Positions 29,228-39,138 are shown, counted from the stretch's first letter. The stretch is DNA of 64,000 bases from Nanchangia anserum (GCF_015240065.1 NZ_CP060506.1:1612001-1676000); one strand, 5' to 3'. Notes: generated from the letters alone by a model not told the origin. A program made the numbers and translations.

Positions 29228-30823
29228 GTGACACAGGTGTTCACGTTTGTGGCAGCAAACCCCATCATGCTGCTGTTCATTCTCATGGGTGTGGGGATGG
29301 TCTTTGGCCATATCAAGGTGCGCGGGGTGTCCCTGGGGGCGGCCGCGGTGTTGTTTTTTGCCATTGTCGTCTCGGCGCTAGGGCACTCCAGCGGCGTCGA
29401 CCTGACGCTCAATCCCGTCATCGGCACGCTGGGGTTGGCGCTGTTCGCGTTTGCCATCGGCGTGTCGTCGGGGCCGAATTTCTTCCACGCGCTGCGCTCG
29501 TCGCTGTGGCCGATTCTGGCCACCGTCGTCCTGCTCATCGCCGCGGGGGCGCTCGCATATTACGTGGGGACGGGGCTGCTGGGGATGCCGGTGGCCGAGG
29601 CCATCGGGACCTACGCGGGTGCCCTCACGAATACCCCGGCGCTGTCGGCCGCGGGCAAGGCCTCGGGCAATGCCCCCGAGGCGACGGTGGGCTATTCCAT
29701 CGCCTATCTCTTCGGCGTCATCGGGATGCTGGGATTTTCTCTCGCGTCACTGGCCTATCGGCGCACCGACACCGATACCCCGACGGCGCTGGATAACCGA
29801 ACCGTGCGCGTCGAGCGCGGCGACAAACCGCGCGTGGGTGATCTGGAGGCGACCTACAACGGGCGGATCGCGTTTTCTCGGTTGCGTCGTGGCGAGACGG
29901 GCCCGGTCGCACGTCCGAAGTCGGATGATCGGCTCAACCGCGGCGACCTGGTGACGATCGTCGGCCCGAAAGACCTGGTTGCGCGGGCCATCACGGAGCT
30001 GGGGCACTCGTCCTCGCACTCCCTCATCGAGGATCGCCGCTTCCTCGACTTCCGGCGCATCACCGTGTCGGATCCCAAGCTGGCCGGTCACACGATCGAG
30101 GGTCTCGAGTTGGATCGGCGTTTCTCGGCGACGGCCTCGCGCGTGCGCCGCGGCGACACCGACATGATGGCGGAGCCGGGACTCGTGTTGCAGCTGGGCG
30201 ACCGCGTGCGCGTCGTCGCGCCGCGCTCGCAGATGTCGGCGGTGACGAAGTTCTTTGGCGACTCGGCTAAGGGGCTGTCCGACATCAACCCGATCGCGTT
30301 GGGTCTGGGCATGGCCTTGGGGATCCTCATCGGCGAACTGCCGATCTTCACCCCGACGGGAGCGACGTTCTCGATCGGATCTGCGGCGGGCACCCTCCTC
30401 GTTGGGCTGGTGTTTGGCCGCATCGGCCGAATCGGTTCGGTTGTCACGGCGTTGCCGCACACGGCGACGCAGGTGCTCACCGAATTGGGGCTGCTCGTCT
30501 TCCTCGCCCAGGCCGGCACGAACGCGGGCTCGGCCATCCTCACGGCCTTCACCTCGGGGGCGTGGGTGAAAATGTTTCTCCTCGGGCTCCTCATCACCGG
30601 ATTTGTCGGCATCGGCCTCTACGTCATCATGCGCTACGGCTTCGGCATGGGTGGCACGCGGCTGTCCGGCCTCATGGGCGGTGCCCAGACGCAGCCGGCG
30701 ATCCTCGCGTTTGCCAACACCCGCACGGGATTCGATCCGCGCGTCGCGCTTGGCTACGCGATGGTCTATCCCATGGCGATGATTACGAAGATTCTCGTGG
30801 CCCAGGTCTTCGCCGGAATGTAG
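29228..30823 (+). CDS. AspT/YidE-type transporter with TrkA-C domains
   Basis: This 531-residue membrane protein belongs to the aspartate-alanine exchanger (AspT/YidE/YbjL) superfamily. The layout is typical: five or so helices (residues ~1-170), two soluble TrkA-C (RCK-C) domains (~190-360, with ARPKSDDRLNRGDLVTIVG and EPGLVLQLGDRVRVVAP) and five or so more helices (~370-531, ending PMAMITKILVAQVF). GTG 29228 is chosen because GGAGG lies 10 nt upstream and the first helix follows immediately. It is divergent from the ilv operon. The transported ion or acid cannot be inferred; TrkA-C domains suggest nucleotide or ion gating. Confidence 0.85.
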   Translation: MTQVFTFVAANPIMLLFILMGVGMVFGHIKVRGVSLGAAAVLFFAIVVSALGHSSGVDLTLNPVIGTLGLALFAFAIGVSSGPNFFHALRSSLWPILATVVLLIAAGALAYYVGTGLLGMPVAEAIGTYAGALTNTPALSAAGKASGNAPEATVGYSIAYLFGVIGMLGFSLASLAYRRTDTDTPTALDNRTVRVERGDKPRVGDLEATYNGRIAFSRLRRGETGPVARPKSDDRLNRGDLVTIVGPKDLVARAITELGHSSSHSLIEDRRFLDFRRITVSDPKLAGHTIEGLELDRRFSATASRVRRGDTDMMAEPGLVLQLGDRVRVVAPRSQMSAVTKFFGDSAKGLSDINPIALGLGMALGILIGELPIFTPTGATFSIGSAAGTLLVGLVFGRIGRIGSVVTALPHTATQVLTELGLLVFLAQAGTNAGSAILTAFTSGAWVKMFLLGLLITGFVGIGLYVIMRYGFGMGGTRLSGLMGGAQTQPAILAFANTRTGFDPRVALGYAMVYPMAMITKILVAQVFAGM

Positions 30824-31038
30824 CTGCACCGGCCACAGTGACGTGCGCCAGGGGTCCATACGAGGGACGTTTTGTCACGGAGTAAGGGCATTCATCCAGG
30901 TCAGGACGCCGCATCCGGCACATTCGTTCGGGCCTTCTGAGGGGTCTTACTGTCGCCACGAAACTTTCTTAGACTCGCGCTCAGGCGCGCGCATTATCGC
31001 CCGCCGGTTGCATGTTTCCCCGCGACGAAGGAGCGCGT

Positions 31039-32427
31039 ATGGCTTCTCATCGACTGTCCTGGACCTCAAAGCTCTGTTTCGGCATGGGCGCGTTCGGTAA
31101 GGACCTGGTGTACGCGATTGTCGGCACCTACCTCATGAAGTACCTCACCGACATTCGCATGGTTGACCCGGCATTCGTCGGCGTGCTGTTTATGGCCGCC
31201 CGAATCTGGGATGCGTTCAACGACCCCATCATGGGCGTCATCGTTGACAACACGCGCTCACGCTGGGGCAAGTTCCGCCCGTGGATCCTCATCGGCACCA
31301 TCGTCAACGCCGTCGTCTTGGTGTTGCTGTTCCTCGATGTCGACCTCTCCCCCGGCGCCTACGCCGCCTGGGTCGCGGCCATGTACATCTTGTGGGGCAT
31401 GACCTACACGATCATGGACATCCCGTATTGGTCGCTCGTTCCCGCCGTCACCGACGACGAGCAAGAGCGCTCGCAGATGAGCGCGATCCCCCGCTTCTTC
31501 GCCTCGACGGCGTGGCTGGCCGTGGGGTCGGGTGGCCTGTTCATCGTCAAGTACCTGGGTGATGGCAACTCGATCCTCGGGTATTCGCGTTTCGCCATCG
31601 GCATCGCCTGCATCTTCATCATTACGTCGATCCTCACCGTGTGGAAGGTCCGCGAGCGCGTCGTCTCGACGGCGGGCACCGGCCAGAAGACGTCGCTGCG
31701 CCACATGGTGAAGGTGTTGACGAAGAACGATCAGGTTATCGTCGTCCTCGGTATCGCCCTGTTCTTCAACATGGGCTACCAGCTCTCGACCGGCTTTGCC
31801 CTGTACTACTTCGAGTACGTGTGTGGCGTGAAGGAGTCGCTGTTTGCGACGTACACGGCCGTCGCCGGTTTCGCGCAGATGGGTGCGATGGTGGCGTTCC
31901 CGATCCTGTCGCGCATCATCACGAAGCGGCAGCTGTTTGCCCTGGCCTCGCTGTTGCCGACGATCGGCTTCGTCGTGCTGTTCACCGTCGGCCTCATCGA
32001 TCCGCGCAGCATCGTGCTGGTTGGCGTGTCCTCGGCAATCATTAACGTCGGTATTGGTTTCATGCTCGTGGCGATCACCGTCATTCTTGCCGAGGCCGTC
32101 GACTACGGCGAGTTCAAGCTGGGCACGCGCAACGAGTCGGTTGTGTTCTCGACCCAGACGTTTGTCGTCAAGTTCGCGGGTGCGTTCTCGGGCCTCATCT
32201 CGGGCGTGGGCCTGAAGCTCATCGGGTTTGTGCCCAACGAGGTCCAGTCGGCTACGGCGATCACGGGGATGCGCGTCATCATGATCGTCGTTCCGGCGAT
32301 CCTGTCGCTGCTGTGTCTCGTCGTCTACGTCAAGGGCTACCGCCTGAACGAGACGTACTACCGTCAGGTCATCGCGAGCCTGCGCGGGGAATCGCCCGCC
32401 GAGGCCGCACGTGAGCAGGAGGCGTGA
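31039..32427 (+). CDS. GPH-family sugar:cation symporter
   Basis: This 462-residue protein has twelve predicted helices and the glycoside-pentoside-hexuronide (MelB-like) signature regions: GAFGKDLVYAIVGTYLMKYLTD at the start, and DAFNDPIMGVIVDNTRSRWGKFRPW, the family hallmark between helices 2 and 3. The ATG at 31039 has AAGGAG upstream. It overlaps the GH42 gene (TGATG), so the pair takes up and hydrolyses a beta-galactoside. The sugar itself is not evident. Confidence 0.9.
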   Translation: MASHRLSWTSKLCFGMGAFGKDLVYAIVGTYLMKYLTDIRMVDPAFVGVLFMAARIWDAFNDPIMGVIVDNTRSRWGKFRPWILIGTIVNAVVLVLLFLDVDLSPGAYAAWVAAMYILWGMTYTIMDIPYWSLVPAVTDDEQERSQMSAIPRFFASTAWLAVGSGGLFIVKYLGDGNSILGYSRFAIGIACIFIITSILTVWKVRERVVSTAGTGQKTSLRHMVKVLTKNDQVIVVLGIALFFNMGYQLSTGFALYYFEYVCGVKESLFATYTAVAGFAQMGAMVAFPILSRIITKRQLFALASLLPTIGFVVLFTVGLIDPRSIVLVGVSSAIINVGIGFMLVAITVILAEAVDYGEFKLGTRNESVVFSTQTFVVKFAGAFSGLISGVGLKLIGFVPNEVQSATAITGMRVIMIVVPAILSLLCLVVYVKGYRLNETYYRQVIASLRGESPAEAAREQEA

Positions 32428-34397
32428 TGCGCGGCGTCGATTACTATCCCGAGCAGTGGCCGCTCGAGCTCATGGACGACGATCTTGACCGGATCGTCGA
32501 ACTGGGGGCTGACACGATTCGCATCGGTGAGTTTGCCTGGCACCTCATGGAGCCCGCCCACGGTGCCTACGATTTCTCGTTCTTCGATGACGTCATCGCG
32601 CGTGCCCGCTCACGCGGCCTCGATGTCGTCTTTGGCACGCCGACGGCCACGCCTCCCGCGTGGTTGGCTACCGAGTGCGACATCGCCTCGCGTTTCGCCG
32701 ACGGGACGGCGCGTTCGTTCGGTGGGCGCCACACGGCGTGTCCGAATCAGCCGGATTACCGCCAGGCGTGCGAGGACGTCGTTCGTCGCCTCGCTGCTCA
32801 CTATCGTCACGAGGCGGGCATCGTTGCCTGGCAGCTCGATAACGAGTTCGGTCACGAAGGCGCAGACGATTGCTTCTGCGATGCGTGCGCGGTGGCTTTT
32901 CGCGCGTGGCTGCGCGAGCGCTTCGGCGGCGATATCGAGCGGCTCAACGACACGTGGGGCACGGTGTTTTGGTCGCAGCAGTACAACGATTTCGATGAGG
33001 TTCCGCTGCCGCGTGCGACGATCACGACCCACAACCCGGCGCTGCGCCTGGACTGGTTGCGGTTCCGCTCCGACACGTTGTCGCGCTTCGCCGCCGATCA
33101 GGCCCGCTGGGTGCGCGAGGAGCGTCCGGGTGCCGTCATCATGCACGACTTCCCGGGCGGGGGGCTGGCTAAGCACGTCGACTATGCCGACGTCGCCAAG
33201 AGCCTCGACGTCATCGGCTACAACAACTATCCCGTCTGGGGTGGTCAGAAGGAGCCGTTGCCGCCGGCCGAGATCGCCTTTGGGCTCGACCACATGCGCG
33301 GCCTGAACCGGGGCACGCCGCTGTGGATCACCGAGGCCATCATGGGGGCGCAGGGGCACGACGTCACAGGGTTCCTGCCACGGCCTGGCCAGGCGGCGCT
33401 ATGGTCGGTGCAGGCGCTCGCGCGCGGGGCCACGGGGCTGTGCTATTTCCGTTACCGTCAGGCTACAAAGGGTGCCGAGCAGTTCTGTTACGGCATCATT
33501 GACGCCGATAATCGCGTCGGGCGGCGCTACCGCGAGGTTCGCGACGTGTTTGAGTTCGCTCGCGGTATCGAGCCTGTGCTGGAGGCCCCGGTCGATGCGC
33601 CGGTGGCGATTCTCGCCGACTATCGGTCGCGGGCGTGCTGGGAGATTCAGCAGCAGTCGATCCTCATGGACGTTCCCGCCGAGATGGCGCGCTGGCACGG
33701 CTTGTTCCACGCGCGCAACATCATGGTCGACATCGTCGCGGCCGGCGAGGACTTCTCGGGCTACCGCTTGCTCGTCGTCCCGCACATGATCCTCACCGAC
33801 CCGACGGTGGCCGATCGGCTGGGTGACTTCGTGAGCGCCGGCGGGACGGTGCTCGTGATGTTCCGCTCGTTTGCCAAGGACGAGGACAACAACCTCGCCT
33901 TTGGTGCCACGCTGCCGCTTCTGACCCAGGAGTGGTTGGGCGTCGAGGTTGCCGAGACCGAATCGGTGCAGTCGCTGGACGAGTTCTGCCTGGATCGGTG
34001 CGCCGATTCGTGGTCGGGTCCGGCGCAAGCTCGCGGTGGGGTCTTCCGCGACATGCTCACCGCTGGCAAGGGCACCGAGGTGCTCTATCGCTACCGCGAC
34101 GAGTTCTTCCCCGATTATGCGGCGCTGACCCGCCGCAACACGGGGAAGGGGCGGGCCTACTACCTCGGCTGCCTGCCCGATCGCGACCTGCAAGAGGCCG
34201 TCGTCGACGCGCTGGTTGCCGATGCCGGCATCGCGCACGTCGAGACGCCCGAGGATGTGGAATACGTTCGGCGCGGCGAGAAGGCGTTCGTCCTCAACCA
34301 CCGCTCCAGCGCCGTCACGTGCGACCTACCCGGGCACGGAGCCATCGAGTTGGCGCCGTTTGGCTACGAAATCATCGAGGCCGTCGATGCCGACTAA
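32427..34397 (+). CDS. GH42 beta-galactosidase
   Basis: This intracellular glycoside hydrolase of family 42 has 656 residues. VDYYPEQWP opens the TIM barrel. The acid/base Glu is E140 (WQLDNEFG) and the nucleophile E303 (WITEAIMGAQGHD). A cluster of Cys (CFCDACAV, plus Cys105) matches the zinc site of many GH42 enzymes. A trimerisation domain and a C-terminal beta domain complete it. No signal peptide is present, consistent with cleavage of sugars brought in by the coupled symporter. Lactose, galacto-oligosaccharides or plant arabinogalactan fragments are candidate substrates. Confidence 0.92.
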   Translation: MRGVDYYPEQWPLELMDDDLDRIVELGADTIRIGEFAWHLMEPAHGAYDFSFFDDVIARARSRGLDVVFGTPTATPPAWLATECDIASRFADGTARSFGGRHTACPNQPDYRQACEDVVRRLAAHYRHEAGIVAWQLDNEFGHEGADDCFCDACAVAFRAWLRERFGGDIERLNDTWGTVFWSQQYNDFDEVPLPRATITTHNPALRLDWLRFRSDTLSRFAADQARWVREERPGAVIMHDFPGGGLAKHVDYADVAKSLDVIGYNNYPVWGGQKEPLPPAEIAFGLDHMRGLNRGTPLWITEAIMGAQGHDVTGFLPRPGQAALWSVQALARGATGLCYFRYRQATKGAEQFCYGIIDADNRVGRRYREVRDVFEFARGIEPVLEAPVDAPVAILADYRSRACWEIQQQSILMDVPAEMARWHGLFHARNIMVDIVAAGEDFSGYRLLVVPHMILTDPTVADRLGDFVSAGGTVLVMFRSFAKDEDNNLAFGATLPLLTQEWLGVEVAETESVQSLDEFCLDRCADSWSGPAQARGGVFRDMLTAGKGTEVLYRYRDEFFPDYAALTRRNTGKGRAYYLGCLPDRDLQEAVVDALVADAGIAHVETPEDVEYVRRGEKAFVLNHRSSAVTCDLPGHGAIELAPFGYEIIEAVDAD

Positions 34398-34417
34398 GTG
34401 AGGGCGGCATCGAGCGT

Positions 34418-34448
34418 GGGGCCGGGAATCGTCGTGATTCCCGGCCCC
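34418..34448. terminator. Bidirectional terminator
   Basis: GGGGCCGGGAATC (34418-34430) and GATTCCCGGCCCC (34436-34448) form a perfect 13-bp stem with a 5-nt loop between the convergent GH42 and nitrite-reductase-like genes. Confidence 0.85.
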
Positions 34449-34477
34449 GCTGCTTAGTCTCTGCGTGCCCCGTGTAG

Positions 34478-35812
34478 TTACTCGGTAACGACGAACTGGG
34501 CCTTCGCGCCGCGCTCGGCATAACTCATAACGTGGTTAACGAGGTTATAAGTCCCCGGTTCGTGGAACGTCACCTCGACAAAACCTCCCTGGGCCGGTGC
34601 TAGCTCCATGGCTTGCGAGGCGATGCCCGATCCCGGGCGAACCCCCCATTCGCCTTCCTTCCACGTACCCGTCAGGTGCGCGCCCACGACGTGCAGGCTC
34701 AACGGCGAATTCGGGCCGGCATTCACCGACCAGATCCGGACAGTTTGACCGACCGTGACCTGCAACGGATGACGCACATACTGGAAGGGGTAGCCGTTAA
34801 ATGCGACAACATCTGGCGTCATCTGGGCACCCTCGTCACCCAATGCGAGATCGGAGTAAGCCATCAGATATTCGTGGTCGACATCGCCCAAATCGGGCGG
34901 ATCGATGATGACGGCACCAAACATGCCGTGGGCAATGTGCGCACTCATGGGATGCGACGAACAGTGATAGAGCCAGATGCCCGGGTGGGTCGCGGTAAAC
35001 CGATAGGTATGGCTGGTCCCCGGCGGGATGGGTTTCATCGCCTCATCGGGACTGACTTCACCCGCGTGGAAGTCGACGCCGTGCTCCATCGTTCCCCGGT
35101 TGTGCAAGACGACCTCGAAGGTGTCGCCGACCTTGCCGCGCAGCGTCGGTCCGGGGACGCGATCGTTGAACGTCCACACGGCACGCGCATGTCCGGCGAG
35201 ACGCTCCTCGCGCTCCGTCATCGTCAGTTCCACGCGATGGTGGCTGCTCGCCTCGGCGGCGTCCAGCATCGGCGTGACGAGCGGGTGGTCGTCTTCCAGG
35301 AGCGCCTCCATGCCGATTCTCGAGGCATCCGCGTGCCCCGATTGCCTCGAGTCCCCTTCACTTCCCCTCACCCGGATGTCCAGAGTCATGCCCATCTGCC
35401 GGTGTCCGGCGACCGAACACCACGCCTGCGTCGATTCCTGAATGACGCCCATGTCGACCCGAGCTTTCTCGCCCGGTGCCACCAGGCCGCTGCTGGCCCC
35501 CGATGGCGTCGTCAGGTCGTGTGCGAGCGCACCCGTGTTCGTCAGGTTGACGATGAGGTGCGTGCCCGGTGAGACGTCAATCGTGTCGGGGACGAAACTC
35601 ATGCCCTTGACGGTGACGTCAACCTCCTGCGTGCGCGTGGCCGCTGCGGCGGAGGACGCCGTGGAGGCACCTTCGCTCGTCAGCGCCGGCGTGCGGCCCG
35701 GAGTCAGGGTGACGGCCAACAGCGCGATGACAATGACGCTGATCGTCGCGATCGCGGCGCCGACGTGACTCGATAAGCTCGCCGGGGTTGATGCGGAAGT
35801 GGACGTACTCAC
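34478..35812 (-). CDS. Copper nitrite-reductase-like multicopper protein with extra N-terminal cupredoxin
   Basis: This 444-residue exported protein starts with a membrane anchor (~17-40). Residues ~60-150 form an extra cupredoxin with a complete type 1 copper set (AHDL; WCSVAGH; a later Met). The next two cupredoxin domains resemble NirK: EHGVDFH supplies His ligands and the catalytic Asp, and LYHCSSHPMSAHIAHGM the His-Cys-His-Met set. LHVVGAH fits the third type 2 His. The second active-site His of classical NirK (VHSQ context) is not evident (IWSVNAG). Reduction of nitrite to NO is likely, but another copper-oxidase role is possible. It overlaps the membrane-protein gene by 4 bp in a three-gene operon. 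Confidence 0.75.
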   Translation of the reverse strand: MSTSTSASTPASLSSHVGAAIATISVIVIALLAVTLTPGRTPALTSEGASTASSAAAATRTQEVDVTVKGMSFVPDTIDVSPGTHLIVNLTNTGALAHDLTTPSGASSGLVAPGEKARVDMGVIQESTQAWCSVAGHRQMGMTLDIRVRGSEGDSRQSGHADASRIGMEALLEDDHPLVTPMLDAAEASSHHRVELTMTEREERLAGHARAVWTFNDRVPGPTLRGKVGDTFEVVLHNRGTMEHGVDFHAGEVSPDEAMKPIPPGTSHTYRFTATHPGIWLYHCSSHPMSAHIAHGMFGAVIIDPPDLGDVDHEYLMAYSDLALGDEGAQMTPDVVAFNGYPFQYVRHPLQVTVGQTVRIWSVNAGPNSPLSLHVVGAHLTGTWKEGEWGVRPGSGIASQAMELAPAQGGFVEVTFHEPGTYNLVNHVMSYAERGAKAQFVVTE

Positions 35813-37119
35813 TGGTCACTCTCCTTGGGGCGCGACGCCTGCGCCAGCAGGGTCGGGGCGGACAACGGTTGAGGCATCTGGGGGCCGGCGAGGCGGCGAG
35901 CTGTCGCCTGGGCGCGGGCGGCGCGGATAAACGTCGCGATCTCCCAGACGTATGTCAGGGCCACAATGGCGATGCAGGCAATACGCGCAGGACCGGGCAT
36001 AACAACGGCCAGCAGCAGGGCGGTGTTGCGTGCGGCCAGCCGCGCGCCACCATATGCACCCATCTGCGCCAGTCCCACCTTGAGGGGGCGCGGTCCCCCA
36101 CCGACGGTCATCGGCATGAGGTATTCCAGCGCTCCACAAATGAGTTGAACGCACCCGCCGACCGCGCCGACGACGTAGAACACGAGGCAGGCCCCGCGAA
36201 CGGCTGCCGGATCCGCGTGGCGCCACGTCGCCCACACAACACCGAGGAACGCGACGGCCAGCCACGCTAGGGCACACCCCATGGTCGCGGGAGCGATCTC
36301 ACGACGCCGGCTCCTGCTCGCCACCGCAGCCACGGGCGCGCCGATAGCCAGGGCGAGGACGAGTCCCCACGCGAATTCGGCACCCGCCGCGAGACGATGA
36401 TGGCTGGTGGCGACCGCTCCCGCAGCGACGACAATGCACGCCACCGCGGGCCCCAGGGCGCGGCGCGCCCACGCGAGCGCGCGCGGATGGGCACGCTGGC
36501 GCAGCACCGTCGGGCCAAGCGTCACGAGGACTCCGGCGATCGTCAGCCCAACCCCTCCGAAAACATTGAGGACGACGTGGGCCAGGGTCAGTCCGTCGCG
36601 GGCACGAACCAACCCGTCGGGGGCGTTCGGCCACCACATCGCCGCGAGCATAAACGGTGCCAGGCTGATGCCCGCGGCAAAACAGCCCAATCCCGCCAGC
36701 GGGTAGCGCATCGTCGGAGTGAATGTCGCAGCGAAGGGAGTACGCAGCGCATGAAAAATCGCGATCGCGTGCCCGATGATGGCCACGAGGACGGCGACGA
36801 CGCCGACAAGCGCTCCACCCCAGCTGGCGAGGCTCATGGCGACAAGGATGACGACGAGACCGCTGTGGACGAGGAGGACGCGGGCGCTGCGCCACCCTCG
36901 CGCTCGACTGGTCTGTGGTGGCAGGTGCAGGAGACCCTGCGCGAAATGCCACGACCACTGGAGGATCGACGTCAACACGACCCCAAGCGTGACGACGTGA
37001 ACCCCAGTCCACAACGGCTGAGAAAACGCCGACGGAAACAGGATGACGACAGGCTCAACGACGATGGCGACAATCATCCATACCGTCGTTAACCGGTCGA
37101 TGCGCAGTCTCCGACGCAT
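35809..37119 (-). CDS. Polytopic membrane protein in nitrite-reductase operon
   Basis: This protein of 436 residues has about eleven to twelve transmembrane helices. ATG 37119 is used because it overlaps the stop of the preceding gene (TGATG); a longer frame upstream lies out of frame inside that gene and looks spurious. Several His residues fall within helices (GIHVVTLG-type SQPLWTGVHVVTLG, QWSWHFAQGLLHL, AHVVLNVFGGVGL), the pattern seen in haem- or copper-binding membrane proteins. The family is not recognised with certainty. Coupling to the copper protein and to an NnrS-like gene suggests a role in nitrite/NO metabolism or in copper/haem delivery. Confidence 0.55.
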   Translation of the reverse strand: MRRRLRIDRLTTVWMIVAIVVEPVVILFPSAFSQPLWTGVHVVTLGVVLTSILQWSWHFAQGLLHLPPQTSRARGWRSARVLLVHSGLVVILVAMSLASWGGALVGVVAVLVAIIGHAIAIFHALRTPFAATFTPTMRYPLAGLGCFAAGISLAPFMLAAMWWPNAPDGLVRARDGLTLAHVVLNVFGGVGLTIAGVLVTLGPTVLRQRAHPRALAWARRALGPAVACIVVAAGAVATSHHRLAAGAEFAWGLVLALAIGAPVAAVASRSRRREIAPATMGCALAWLAVAFLGVVWATWRHADPAAVRGACLVFYVVGAVGGCVQLICGALEYLMPMTVGGGPRPLKVGLAQMGAYGGARLAARNTALLLAVVMPGPARIACIAIVALTYVWEIATFIRAARAQATARRLAGPQMPQPLSAPTLLAQASRPKESDQ

Positions 37120-38222
37120 CACCGCGAGCTCCTCGCGCTCGCCGCCATCGTCGTCACGACAAAGACGAGAAGGGCACCGACCGCGAGTGCCGCGCCGAAG
37201 CGCCAGGCGTCGTCGATCCCCCGCATGCCGGAGGCGACGCGGATCAGCAGGGCGACGTGTAGCAGAATGAGTCCGGCCCACGACCCGACGGTCACAGCAA
37301 CGCGGTGATGGAGGATCGCCGGAAAGATGATGGGAGCATGAGCGAGAATCATCGACAGCACGAAGCCGATCGTTATCGCGTGGGTGAGCGCGTCGAACGC
37401 GTATCCCGACCTCGGCAGTCCGGCGACCATGATGGCTGCTCCCACACCGGCAAGCCATGCCCAGGCCGCGAGCATGGCGATGCCTGAGAATCCCGCTGTC
37501 CCGCCCAGCCGCCACGCGCGTCGGGCAACATCACGGCGAACCATGACGAGGCTCAGGATGGCGAGGAGCGCCCCCAATGGGATCGATGCGATCTGCGGCG
37601 AGACGAGGGTGAGGGCCGCGGATAGAACAATCGCAATGCCCAGCCACAACACGGCTTGTGATAGCCCCTGACCGATCTCTAGCCGCGCGAGATCGAGGCG
37701 TTCCCCGGAGATGAACAGCATGAGGCCGATGCCCCACCATAGGACCGCCGATGCCGTGTCCAGCCGCATTGTCCACAGCGCGGTGCCTTCCATCCACGCG
37801 CACACTCCGACGATCTCGACGAGGACGGAGATATCGCGGCGGCGTGTCCACAGCGCTGCCTCAACGATGACGAGGCCGAGGAGGGCGGCGAGCCAGATGA
37901 GTCCCGGTACCACCGGAGGCTCGAGCAGGTGTCCGCGCCACGATGTCGCGGCGATCTCCGCGGCCATCACCACCGAGCCAACAGAGGCGATGGCCGGCAC
38001 GATAAAGCCGATGCGCCGCCCGCCGGACTCGAGGGCGATAGCGCGCTCAACGCCGATGACGACGAGGAGAAACCCGTGGACCATGAGCGGGCCGTGCACA
38101 GCACCGACAATGCCGTCGGAGTCCAGTGCTGGCAAAGCGGCACGGCTGAGGGCGGCGTCTAAACCGCAGATGAGAGCGACGAGCGCGCAGAGCACGAGCG
38201 CGAGCCGGGGAACGATGCGCAT
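37119..38222 (-). CDS. NnrS-like polytopic membrane protein
   Basis: This 367-residue protein has about twelve helices and two segments like NnrS: GPLMVHGFLLVVIGVERAIAL near the N-terminus and DALTHAITIGFVLSMILAHAPIIFPAIL in the C-terminal half, both with His in the places where NnrS carries haem or copper ligands. NnrS proteins relieve nitric-oxide stress in denitrifiers. It is the first gene of an operon ending in the copper nitrite-reductase-like protein, which fits an NO-linked role. The similarity is judged from motif memory, so the family call is tentative. Confidence 0.5.
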   Translation of the reverse strand: MRIVPRLALVLCALVALICGLDAALSRAALPALDSDGIVGAVHGPLMVHGFLLVVIGVERAIALESGGRRIGFIVPAIASVGSVVMAAEIAATSWRGHLLEPPVVPGLIWLAALLGLVIVEAALWTRRRDISVLVEIVGVCAWMEGTALWTMRLDTASAVLWWGIGLMLFISGERLDLARLEIGQGLSQAVLWLGIAIVLSAALTLVSPQIASIPLGALLAILSLVMVRRDVARRAWRLGGTAGFSGIAMLAAWAWLAGVGAAIMVAGLPRSGYAFDALTHAITIGFVLSMILAHAPIIFPAILHHRVAVTVGSWAGLILLHVALLIRVASGMRGIDDAWRFGAALAVGALLVFVVTTMAASARSSR

Positions 38223-38287
38223 ACAGCGAGAGTATGCCGAATCTACGCATGATTCCGGTCAGAAAATTGCGCAAAACCTCTGCACGC

Positions 38288-38318
38288 GGGTGGGCGCGAA
38301 GGTGTCTCGCGCCCACCC
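38288..38318 (-). terminator. Terminator after the nucleotidyltransferase gene
   Basis: GGGTGGGCGCGA (38288-38299) and TCGCGCCCACCC (38307-38318) form a perfect 12-bp stem with a 7-nt loop, 8 bp beyond the stop of the gene at 38326. Confidence 0.75.
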
Positions 38319-38325
38319 CGTCGTG

Positions 38326-39138
38326 TTAGAGGCTCACCTCCACGTCGGCCAGCGCCTTAGCGACCGCCGGAATGTCGTCCTGGTTCGACATGTCGAGGAC
38401 GCCGTGAGCCGAGCGAACGACGCGAATCGGTTCCTTCTCGCGCAGCGCCATGACGGCGTCGATGAGCTCGAGTTCGCCGCGCGGCGACGGGGTCACCCGG
38501 GCGCATTCGGCCTGAATCGCGGCGGTGAACAGCCAGCAGTTCATCGACACCGGGGCGTCCGCCATGGCGGCCAGCGTGGCCTCGTCGGGCTTCTCGACGA
38601 TCCGGCGCAGGCGTGCATCGGCGCCCTCACCCTCGACGTCGATGACCGAGAACGCAGTGATGCGCTCGGGGGCGATGTTCGAGTCGGTCGCCATCGCCTC
38701 GCGCTCGAAGCCGACGACGGCTGATCCCGGGCACGCCACCAGCGACGCCAGCGACGCCGGCGGATAGTAGTTGTCGGAGTTGAGCACGAGCGCGCGATCC
38801 TCACCCTGGAACTCGCGCGCGGCAACGACCGCGTCGGCCGTGCCCAAGGGTTCCTCCTGGATGGCGTAGTGGATCCGCACTCGGCGCAGATCGAGGCTCG
38901 AGTAGTAGTCGCGGAACGCGTTGTGCTCGGGGCCGATCACCAGGCACACATCGGTGACGCCGACGTCGGCCAGCGCCGAGAGGATGTAGTCGAGGAAGGG
39001 GCGCCCGACGTCAATCAGGCCCTTCGTTCCCGCGTTGGCCGCGGCCTGCTGTTCGGCCGAGAGCTGGGCTCCGTCGGCCTGCTTACGCATGCGCGTGCCC
39101 AGGCCGCGGGCCAAAATAATCGCCTTTGTGACGCTCAC
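38326..39138 (-). CDS. Sugar-nucleotide pyrophosphorylase-like protein
   Basis: This nucleotidyltransferase has 270 residues. The GTG at 39138 overlaps the stop of the upstream gene (GTGA) and starts MSVTKAIILARGLGTRMRKQ, whose GxGTRM is the nucleotide-binding signature of sugar-1-phosphate nucleotidylyltransferases. GTADAVVAARE and LNSDNYYP (Asp metal ligand) follow. It would join a sugar phosphate to an NTP; substrates are unknown. Coupling to the UDP-glucose pyrophosphorylase-type gene suggests a shared role in surface polysaccharide or galactose metabolism. The insertion AQLSAEQQAAANAGTKG between signature and Lys is notable. Confidence 0.85.
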   Translation of the reverse strand: MSVTKAIILARGLGTRMRKQADGAQLSAEQQAAANAGTKGLIDVGRPFLDYILSALADVGVTDVCLVIGPEHNAFRDYYSSLDLRRVRIHYAIQEEPLGTADAVVAAREFQGEDRALVLNSDNYYPPASLASLVACPGSAVVGFEREAMATDSNIAPERITAFSVIDVEGEGADARLRRIVEKPDEATLAAMADAPVSMNCWLFTAAIQAECARVTPSPRGELELIDAVMALREKEPIRVVRSAHGVLDMSNQDDIPAVAKALADVEVSL

